From contig JAWOJF010000319.1 in NCBI GenBank assembly GCA_046481785.1, positions 1-12,224 of the forward strand: a stretch of 12,224 nt of DNA, read 5' to 3'. The notes beneath the pieces were generated by a model. The model was given only the letters and a program-made list of their open reading frames with translations. It was not told the DNA's origin and searched no databases. This stretch comes from JAWOJF01 sp046481785 (GTDB lineage: Bacteria; Bacteroidota; Ignavibacteria; Ignavibacteriales; Ignavibacteriaceae). The position numbers were made by a program, and so were the translations under genes. Shown here piece by piece: positions 6,742 through 12,224 of this stretch. Position 1 is the stretch's first letter. The number at the start of each line of letters is the position of its first letter.

Positions 6742-7527
6742 TTAGACAATAATAACCTTAATTCCAAGGTTTTCGAAAGAAGCTTTAGTTTCCTGGGATA
6801 GTCCGGAATCTGTAATAATAGTATGGAGAATGTTTACATGAGCAATAAATACAAAATTTCTTTTATTAAATTTTGAGGAATCAGCAACAAGAATAACCTC
6901 CTTCGATATCTGGATCATTACACGGTTAAGATGTGCTTCTTCTATAGTAGGGGTAGTTAAACCATGGTTTAGATCAATTGCATCAACGCCCATAAAAAAT
7001 TTATCGCAGTAATAGTTTTTAAAGGCATCTTCTGCAGGAGCTCCGTAAAGTGCAAGCGACTGAGGTTTTAGTACTCCTCCGGGAACGATTAAATGAACAT
7101 CAGGATATTCTTTGATTTGGCCAATTATATTTAAAGCATTGGTAATTACGGTTAAATTCTTAAAATTTGAAAGATTTTTAGCTATTTCCATGGTAGTTGA
7201 ACCCGAATCCAGAATAATTGTATCATTCTCCTGGATCAATTCGGCCGCCATTAACCCGATTCTTTGTTTCTGAGGCAGATTCTGTTTTTCTTTTTCTGTT
7301 AAGCCATATTCAAGAGCCACTTTCCTTTGCCTTATCCCGCCTCCATGGGTTCTGTGTAATATACCTTTTTCTTCAAGGTATGCCAGGTCATTTCTTATTG
7401 TTACTTCACTAACATCAAACTCTTTGCTTAATTGATTTACAAATACCTGTTTATCGGTTTCAAGTTTATCAATTATTTTATTTCGTCTTTCAATTACCGA
7501 AACAATTTTGCTATTATTTTCAGACAT
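6742..7527 (-). CDS. DeoR-family transcriptional regulator (AgaR/GlpR-like)
   Basis: A 261-residue cytoplasmic protein. The N-terminal winged helix-turn-helix covers about 8-65: ERRNKIIDKL (13-22), the recognition helix in DVSEVTIRNDLAYLEEKG (38-55) and the wing LHRTHGGG (57-64), which closely fit the DeoR signature. The C-terminal DeoRC sensor domain (about 80-250) has the phosphate-binding type motif DSGSTT (107-112), GVDAID (180-185), LTTP (190-193) and ADSSKF (215-220), as in regulators that sense sugar phosphates. Length is standard for the family. A longer frame from a TTG at 7641 adds 38 AT-rich residues unlike any DeoR protein. The ATG at 7527 has AGGAG (7537-7541) 9 nt upstream and is preferred. 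It lies between the two divergent gene sets and probably represses one or both until a sugar phosphate is present. Confidence 0.9.
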   Translation of the reverse strand: MSENNSKIVSVIERRNKIIDKLETDKQVFVNQLSKEFDVSEVTIRNDLAYLEEKGILHRTHGGGIRQRKVALEYGLTEKEKQNLPQKQRIGLMAAELIQENDTIILDSGSTTMEIAKNLSNFKNLTVITNALNIIGQIKEYPDVHLIVPGGVLKPQSLALYGAPAEDAFKNYYCDKFFMGVDAIDLNHGLTTPTIEEAHLNRVMIQISKEVILVADSSKFNKRNFVFIAHVNILHTIITDSGLSQETKASFENLGIKVIIV

Positions 7528-7536
7528 GCCTGGGCT

Positions 7537-7541
7537 CTCCT
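7537..7541 (-). promoter_or_regulatory. Ribosome binding site deciding the DeoR-family start
   Basis: AGGAG on the minus strand, 9 nt before the ATG at 7527-7525. It fixes the 261-residue reading; the alternative TTG at 7641 has no comparable site. Confidence 0.6.
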
Positions 7542-7613
7542 GAATTAAAGGAATATAAACATTAATAAATGTGTTATAATAATTAAAAGAAAAAAAAGGA
7601 AAAATAAAAATAA

Positions 7614-7733
7614 TATGAAAGTTTAATTTTTTTCTTGACAAGCACTAATAAAAATATTATGTTCATAAGCAAGAATATGAAAGTTCATTCGAAAGTAAAC
7701 AAAAGTTTCAAATTTTCTTATGAAAGTAAATAT
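7614..7733. promoter_or_regulatory. Divergent regulatory region with four GAAAGT repeats (candidate DeoR operators)
   Basis: The 300 bp between the regulator start (7527) and the T9SS-protein start (7828) hold no gene. GAAAGT occurs in the same orientation at 7617-7622, 7679-7684, 7691-7696 and 7722-7727. Three copies share the longer form TATGAAAGT (7614, 7676, 7719) and the fourth reads TTCGAAAGT. The 7617, 7679 and 7691-to-7722 spacings are 62 and 31 bp, near whole helical turns. A reverse half-site, GTTTCA, lies at 7705-7710. The last copy covers the -35 position of a TATAAT box. This is the layout expected for a DeoR-family repressor acting on the plus-strand set and on its own gene. Confidence 0.5.
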
Positions 7734-7749
7734 ACCTTTTCAATATAAT
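7721..7749 (+). promoter_or_regulatory. Candidate promoter for the plus-strand envelope set
   Basis: A perfect TATAAT stands at 7744-7749, 79 bp before the first plus-strand start. The -35 position at 17-bp spacing (7721-7726, TGAAAG) is a poor match to TTGACA and coincides with the operator-like repeat, so a bound repressor would block it. Promoters of this phylum can differ from the sigma-70 consensus, hence the low confidence. Confidence 0.35.
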
Positions 7750-7827
7750 TTCAAGAACATTGGAACAACAAAAATAATTAAGGGATTTCAGCGTCTTTAA
7801 TCAAAACATAAAAAGGATGGAGGAAAT

Positions 7828-8976
7828 ATGAGAAAGTATTTACTGTTTTATTTCTTTGTACTGTCTTTATTTTGTATTACAACTACTATTAATGCTCAAA
7901 TAGATATAGACGGATTAATGTTCGACTGGGACGAAACAATGAGGCTGGATGTTGAACCCAATAACACCCAGGGAAGATCATTGTTTTTTTCAGAAGGAGA
8001 TCCTTATTCTCCCAGCATTCTGTATGAAAATTCGGATCCTAACTATAAAGTACATCTTGATGTAGGTCCGGTTTATACGCATGATGATGCAGATAATTTA
8101 TATATTCGTGTAACAATGAATCCTCTGGCAGACGTCTCCGCCATTGCCTCCGATACTACAATTCATTCAGGAGCTACATTTTTTGTTTTTTTGACACTGG
8201 ATCCGGATTCCAATGTTGTTGATACTACAACCGGTACACGCGGCGATTCAACAGGATTAAGATACGGTGCAGTGTGGGCATCGGGATATGAAATGTTTGC
8301 TCAAATATTTCCTGTTGATTCTGCAGCAGAAGCAAATACAGATGGACAGCAGTATATTTGGCAGCATAGCTTAGCGCCCGGAGCAGAATGGGGCTGGGGC
8401 ACCATGCAGGAATCGGTAGCTGATACTACTGTTGGTATTTATGTTGCCTGGAATGCCGAAAATAATGAGGTTGAATGTGCCATTCCAAAATCTATTCTCG
8501 CAAATCCAAAATATCTAACTCCACCAAGCATGCAGGAAGGCGATAGTATTGGAATTTTCTTTCATTTCCAGGAAAATGCCAGTCCCTGGTGGGCTAATTT
8601 CATTTGTAACAGCACAGCGGGCTGGTCGACTGGCAGCGCCTATGGTTTAATATATGAGTGGAAAGAAACTTATTCAGGTGCTGTATCAGTAGAGGATAAT
8701 GAGATTCTTCCGGGAAATTATAGTTTATTACAAAATTACCCCAACCCATTTAATCCAACCACAAGCATTGAATATTACTTGCCAAAATCTGAATTTGTTA
8801 CACTAAGAGTAACAAATATGCTTGGGCAGGAAATATCAACGCTTGTTAATGCAACTCAAAATGCAGGAAAACATTCAGTTAATTTTAATGCAGAGAATCT
8901 TACTTCCGGAATTTATTTCTATACGATTGAAGCAGGCAGCTTCAGCCAGACCAATAAAATGATGATTGTAAAATAA
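7828..8976 (+). CDS. T9SS-secreted protein with CBM9-like N-terminal region
   Basis: A 382-residue protein with a Sec signal peptide (hydrophobic 4-20, likely cleaved after INAQ, 21-24). The mature part begins IDIDGLMFDWDE (25-36), followed by VYTHDDADNLYIRVTMN (82-98) and a long beta-rich stretch to about 285. This IDG..DW...DD.NLY pattern is typical of carbohydrate-binding module family 9-like and DOMON-like beta sandwiches. No catalytic motif is visible. The C-terminus (about 297-382) is a T9SS sorting domain: LLQNYPNPFNPTT (300-312), LRVTNMLGQEI (326-336), a conserved GKH (347-349) and GIYFYTIEAG (361-370), ending in K. It should therefore be exported through the outer membrane and displayed or released. 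GGAGG lies 5 nt before the ATG. As first gene of the set it may act as the surface glycan-binding partner of the receptor that follows. Confidence 0.85.
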   Translation: MRKYLLFYFFVLSLFCITTTINAQIDIDGLMFDWDETMRLDVEPNNTQGRSLFFSEGDPYSPSILYENSDPNYKVHLDVGPVYTHDDADNLYIRVTMNPLADVSAIASDTTIHSGATFFVFLTLDPDSNVVDTTTGTRGDSTGLRYGAVWASGYEMFAQIFPVDSAAEANTDGQQYIWQHSLAPGAEWGWGTMQESVADTTVGIYVAWNAENNEVECAIPKSILANPKYLTPPSMQEGDSIGIFFHFQENASPWWANFICNSTAGWSTGSAYGLIYEWKETYSGAVSVEDNEILPGNYSLLQNYPNPFNPTTSIEYYLPKSEFVTLRVTNMLGQEISTLVNATQNAGKHSVNFNAENLTSGIYFYTIEAGSFSQTNKMMIVK

Positions 8977-8996
8977 CCTCTTTCTTTAAACATGTG

Positions 8997-9030
8997 GTAG
9001 GGAAGAAGCTGAAATACTCTTCTTCCTTAC
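8997..9030 (+). terminator. Intergenic hairpin, possible attenuator or processing site
   Basis: GGAAGAAG (9001-9008) pairs perfectly with CTTCTTCC (9019-9026) around a 10-nt loop, and the stem extends by a G-T pair and three Watson-Crick pairs to 12. Only CTTTAAAA follows, so the T run is too short for a strong terminator. Placed 20 bp after the T9SS-protein stop and 33 bp before the receptor start, it could lower receptor expression or protect the upstream message. Confidence 0.45.
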
Positions 9031-9050
9031 TTTAAAAGATAGCTTCAGTT

Positions 9051-9056
9051 AAGGAG
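9051..9056 (+). promoter_or_regulatory. Ribosome binding site supporting a GTG start of the receptor
   Basis: AAGGAG lies 6 nt before GTG at 9063. The encoded MRKKLLTLILLF begins a good signal peptide directly, and no ATG nearby would preserve it. Confidence 0.65.
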
Positions 9057-9062
9057 CAAGCT

Positions 9063-11612
9063 GTGAGGAAAAAATTACTAACCCTGATTTTATTATTTAC
9101 TGCATACTGGTTGTCTGCCCAAACCACAGGGAAAATATCCGGTAAAGTAACTGATGAAAATGATGAACCTGTATATGGTGCAAATGTAGTTTTGTTAGGA
9201 ACCGGATTGGGTGCTGCGGCGGATTTTGAAGGAAGTTATTTTGTTATAAATATTCCACCCGGTGTTTATAACGTTAATGTTAGTGCAGTAGGTTATACAA
9301 CTAAAAAGATTGAAAATGTTGATGTTAGAGCCGGTTTAACAACAAATCTTGATGTTAAAATAAGTGCTTCTGCTGTAGGTATGCAGGAAATTGTAGTTTC
9401 ATATACAAGGCCGCCGGTTCAGAAAGATTTAACATCCAAGATGCAGGGGTTTGATTCCAGGGATCTTAATAGTCTGCCGGTGGCAGGAGTAATAGAAAAC
9501 ATTCTTACAAGGCAGGCGGGTATCTCCAAGGATATTACGACAACACCCGTTAATTCTCAGCCTGCTTTGGGTTTATATGCCACCGCTCCTACAGACGGGC
9601 TTCATTTCAGAGGCGGCAGAACTAATGAGACCGCTTATTATTTTGACGGCGTAGATGTAACTGACAGGTTATGGGGCGGATTTAATTTTAATACGATTGG
9701 TGAAGGCAGCATTCAATCGATGGAAACATTTACCGGAACCTTTGGACCGCAGTATGGTAATGCAATGTCGGGAGCTATTTCTATTCAGCCATTGGACTAT
9801 GTGCCTTCAAAGTACAGTGCAAGAGTATCCTCTTTTACTGATGGCTTTGGTGAAATAAAAAGCAGCATGAATACATATAATATTGATGCTTCTTTATCAG
9901 GACCTTTGTTTGGATTAAAAAATTTCGGTTTCTCATTCGCGGGAAAATTATATTCAACTGACGGCCATCTCAACGGGTTTATTTATCCGGATTTTATTGA
10001 TTCAGGCGGTATGGATAAATCAGGTGAACCCGAAGAAGTACCAATGGCATTTAATGATAACAGATCTCTTTTCGGAAAATTAATCTGGCAGATAGCTGAT
10101 CCGTTAAAACTAAGAATTGGTTATCTGAACACATCAACTTCTCAGGGTAACTACAATCATTTCTTTAAATACAACCCAAATGGTACTCCTCATTCACATT
10201 TGGATGGTAATCTCGGATATGCAAGGCTTACACATGTTCTTTCAAAAAGCACTTTTTATGATGTGATAGTCTCTTATTATCAAAGAAAATATAAATCTCA
10301 TGTATATGATTCACCGGAAGAATATGCTGTACGGCCTGAGCTTACAACACTTGAGTTTTCAATTGCCGGTGAAAATTATATATACATGAAAAGTAATTTT
10401 GAAAGGCTTGAAGTAAAAATAAATTTTACAAGTCAGATTACAAAACAGCATAGTATAACTGCAGGCATTTCAGCAGCTCAGATGAAAACTGCTTTGCTTA
10501 GAATAAATCCTACCGGCTGGGTACCTTTTGATGATTATGATTACCGTCCATATGATGCAAGCATTTATGTAAATGATAAAATGGAATTTGAAGATATTGG
10601 GATGGTTATTAACATCGGCGGAAGGTTTGACTACGTTAATACCAACAGGGAATTTATTGAAAATATAAGCGACCCGGCAGGTGCAGTAAGCAGAGTAAAA
10701 CCAAGAACATATTTTAGTCCAAGATTTGGTATAAGTTACCCGATTTCAGATGTTGCAGCTTTTAGGTTCGGATACGGGCATTATTACCAGTTCCCCAAAT
10801 TCTTTGATATTTTCCAGGGAACCAACAGGAATTACTCAGGTTATCCTGCGCCTAATGTAAAGGAACTTCTTGGTTCTCCAACGTCAAAGGGAGTACTTAA
10901 CGAAGAGAAGACAATTAATTATGAAGCAGGTGTTCAAATTGCACTTAACAGGCTTTTAACTCTGGATATAACCGGGTATTACAGGAAGATATCTAATCTT
11001 ATAGGTACAAGCCTGGTAACCGGTTATATATATTCGGGGGGTGTTGCCAGTGAAGTACAGTTCCCCGCATTTGATAATATTAACTTTGCTACAGTAAAAG
11101 GTATTGAAGTATCCTTAAAACAGGATTTTAATAATTTCTTTTCATGGTTCCTGAATTACACATATGCTCAGTCTTTGGTTAGCAGCTCTGTGTTAATGCG
11201 GGTACAAAGCGATATTACCAGAACATCACCTGCAGACTGGGATCAGCCTCACTCAATATCCTTTGGCGCAGTCTTTGAATTTCCGGGCAAATGGGGATTC
11301 TCTGTTTTAGGTAAAGCTTCAAGCGGATTCCCATATACTTACAATGCTTTTCAACCTAATGCATTAAGAGGCCCTATCCAAAGCGATATTGATCTTAGTG
11401 TATACAAAGAGTTTGATCTCTTTAGTGTAAACAGCAGAGTATTTCTCCAGGTAATAAATATCCTGAATGTGCAAAATGTTTACTGGGTTTACCCTTCGTC
11501 AGGCAGGCCCGGACAAGGTACTGACCCGTCATTTTCTGCAGATTACTATAATAATCCCTCAGCATGGGGAGCAGGCAGAAATATTCAGATGGGTATTTCA
11601 TTTACTTATTAG
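9063..11612 (+). CDS. TonB-dependent outer-membrane receptor with carboxypeptidase-regulatory-like domain
   Basis: An 849-residue outer-membrane protein. Signal peptide 1-20 (ending YWLSAQ), then a carboxypeptidase-D regulatory-like domain (about 24-105: GKISGKVTDENDEPVYGANV and FEGSYFVINIPPGVY), a TonB-box-like MQEIVVSY (107-114), a plug (about 115-245) with LHFRGGRTNETAYYFDGV (180-197) and YGNAMSGAISI (231-241), and a beta-barrel ending in the aromatic strand MGISFTY. The plug lacks the long SusC/RagA signature region, and the protein is shorter than most SusC homologues; no SusD gene follows. It should import a ligand with TonB energy, plausibly a saccharide in this context. The start is GTG (9063), supported by AAGGAG (9051-9056) 6 nt upstream and by the signal peptide starting at once. 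It is 86 bp after the T9SS protein and 77 bp before the PorV-like gene. Confidence 0.92.
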   Translation: MRKKLLTLILLFTAYWLSAQTTGKISGKVTDENDEPVYGANVVLLGTGLGAAADFEGSYFVINIPPGVYNVNVSAVGYTTKKIENVDVRAGLTTNLDVKISASAVGMQEIVVSYTRPPVQKDLTSKMQGFDSRDLNSLPVAGVIENILTRQAGISKDITTTPVNSQPALGLYATAPTDGLHFRGGRTNETAYYFDGVDVTDRLWGGFNFNTIGEGSIQSMETFTGTFGPQYGNAMSGAISIQPLDYVPSKYSARVSSFTDGFGEIKSSMNTYNIDASLSGPLFGLKNFGFSFAGKLYSTDGHLNGFIYPDFIDSGGMDKSGEPEEVPMAFNDNRSLFGKLIWQIADPLKLRIGYLNTSTSQGNYNHFFKYNPNGTPHSHLDGNLGYARLTHVLSKSTFYDVIVSYYQRKYKSHVYDSPEEYAVRPELTTLEFSIAGENYIYMKSNFERLEVKINFTSQITKQHSITAGISAAQMKTALLRINPTGWVPFDDYDYRPYDASIYVNDKMEFEDIGMVINIGGRFDYVNTNREFIENISDPAGAVSRVKPRTYFSPRFGISYPISDVAAFRFGYGHYYQFPKFFDIFQGTNRNYSGYPAPNVKELLGSPTSKGVLNEEKTINYEAGVQIALNRLLTLDITGYYRKISNLIGTSLVTGYIYSGGVASEVQFPAFDNINFATVKGIEVSLKQDFNNFFSWFLNYTYAQSLVSSSVLMRVQSDITRTSPADWDQPHSISFGAVFEFPGKWGFSVLGKASSGFPYTYNAFQPNALRGPIQSDIDLSVYKEFDLFSVNSRVFLQVINILNVQNVYWVYPSSGRPGQGTDPSFSADYYNNPSAWGAGRNIQMGISFTY

Positions 11613-11689
11613 AGATAACGTATAACTGACTATGAATACTATTTTTCCTTTTCTTGTTTACTATAAAGTTTAATGCTGGAGTTAAACAT

Positions 11690-12224
11690 ATGAAATTAAA
11701 AAACAGGGCTTTTCTTTTATTGCTTTTTTTGATAGGAAATGTATGTGTATTTGCACAGGGTGTTAATTATGTTGGAACCTCATCTGCAAATTTCCTGAAA
11801 ATAGGTATAGGTGCAAAAAATGCCGGAACCGGTGAATCTGACATAACGGATGCAGCAGATGCGTCTATTTTATACTGGAACCCCGGCGCTATAAGCAGGT
11901 TAAGCGAAGTTAGTTTATCAGTTTCTTATCTCGACTGGCTTGTAGGATCTAATATGGCAAATCTGTCTTGTACTGTTCCCCTCGGTTTTGTTACAGCAGG
12001 ACTGGATATCACCTACTTCACTTCCGGGGATATAGAAGAGACAACCCTGGCTGATCAGGATGGTACTGGGAGATTCTTTTCTGCAACAGATATTGCCCTT
12101 GGACTTACACTTGCAAAAAATATTACTGACCGGTTCTCTGTGGGATTGAAAGTTAAATATTTAAGTGAGTCCCTCTCCTCTGTATCATCATCTGCCGTTG
12201 CATTTGATATTGGAAGTGTTTTTA
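11690..12224 (+). CDS. PorV/PorQ-family outer-membrane beta-barrel protein, cut by window end
   Basis: The first 178 codons are present, and the frame is open to the edge. GGAG (11678-11681) lies 8 nt before the ATG. The protein starts with a Sec signal peptide (MKLKNRAFLLLLF... ending VFAQ, about residue 23). It continues YVGTSSANFLKIG, GAKNAGTGES, AADASILYWNPGAISRL and later alternating amphipathic strands (SVSYLDWLV, TAGLDITYF, TDIALGLTLAKNI, VGLKVKYLSESL). The FLKIG.GA...G...A......YWNPA/G pattern is the hallmark of the PorV/PorQ family (FadL-like barrels). PorV helps deliver T9SS cargo to the cell surface; many FCB genomes hold numerous paralogues beside TonB receptors. Here it could serve the T9SS protein two genes upstream or form an uptake channel. 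The C-terminal half is unseen. Confidence 0.88.
   Translation, partial: MKLKNRAFLLLLFLIGNVCVFAQGVNYVGTSSANFLKIGIGAKNAGTGESDITDAADASILYWNPGAISRLSEVSLSVSYLDWLVGSNMANLSCTVPLGFVTAGLDITYFTSGDIEETTLADQDGTGRFFSATDIALGLTLAKNITDRFSVGLKVKYLSESLSSVSSSAVAFDIGSVF

Noticed and set aside
7528..7641. N-terminal extension of the DeoR-family frame from a TTG at 7641
   Set aside because: It is AT-rich, encodes a hydrophobic, Phe/Tyr/Asn-rich stretch unlike DeoR proteins, contains one of the GAAAGT repeats and has no ribosome site; the ATG at 7527 has AGGAG.
1..12224. Mobile element, CRISPR array, tRNA or rRNA
   Set aside because: No transposase, integrase, regularly spaced direct repeats, cloverleaf or rRNA segment was seen; gene order and base composition look uniform.

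Overview
The window is AT-rich DNA from a bacterium of the Fibrobacteres-Chlorobi-Bacteroidetes group, most likely an Ignavibacteria-like or Calditrichota-like lineage. The pointers are a type IX secretion (T9SS) C-terminal sorting domain with the NYPNPFNP motif, a TonB-dependent receptor with an N-terminal carboxypeptidase-regulatory-like domain, and a PorV/PorQ-type outer-membrane barrel. The taxonomic call is an inference from protein style only; no rRNA or tRNA gene is visible.

Layout. A factor-independent terminator at 11-46 closes a long minus-strand gene set that reads from about 7.5 kb down to 0.07 kb: a DeoR-family regulator (7527-6742), a secreted GH36/melibiase-like glycosidase (6510-4453), a 10-TM EamA/DMT permease (4440-3580), a NagB-like sugar-phosphate isomerase/deaminase (3492-2557), a PfkB-type kinase (2560-1520), a 103-residue ferredoxin-fold-like protein (1517-1206) and an amidohydrolase lipoprotein (1169-69). 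Gaps are short: 12, 87, -4, 2 and 36 bp after the glycosidase. The kinase start overlaps the NagB-like stop as ATGA. The only large gap in this set is 231 bp, between the regulator and the glycosidase. Across a 300-bp divergent intergenic region lies a plus-strand envelope set: a T9SS-secreted protein with a CBM9-like N-terminal region (7828-8976), a TonB-dependent receptor (9063-11612) and a PorV/PorQ-family protein cut by the window end (11690 onward).

How it may work together (inference). The arrangement looks like a regulated glycan-utilisation locus without SusC/SusD. The plus-strand set would bind and import an oligosaccharide across the outer membrane. The periplasmic glycosidase would release a monosaccharide, the EamA protein could move it through the inner membrane, and the kinase and NagB-like enzyme would process the sugar phosphate. 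A GAAAG-centred repeat (best form TATGAAAGT) occurs in the divergent region and again, in the opposite orientation, upstream of the glycosidase. It is a good candidate operator for the DeoR-type regulator and would tie both arms into one regulon. The sugar itself is not determined. The NagB-like enzyme has Gln where NagB has its catalytic Glu, the kinase lacks a recognisable N-terminal PfkB sugar-binding glycine motif, and no NagA-type deacetylase is present. The pathway may therefore not be ordinary amino-sugar catabolism.
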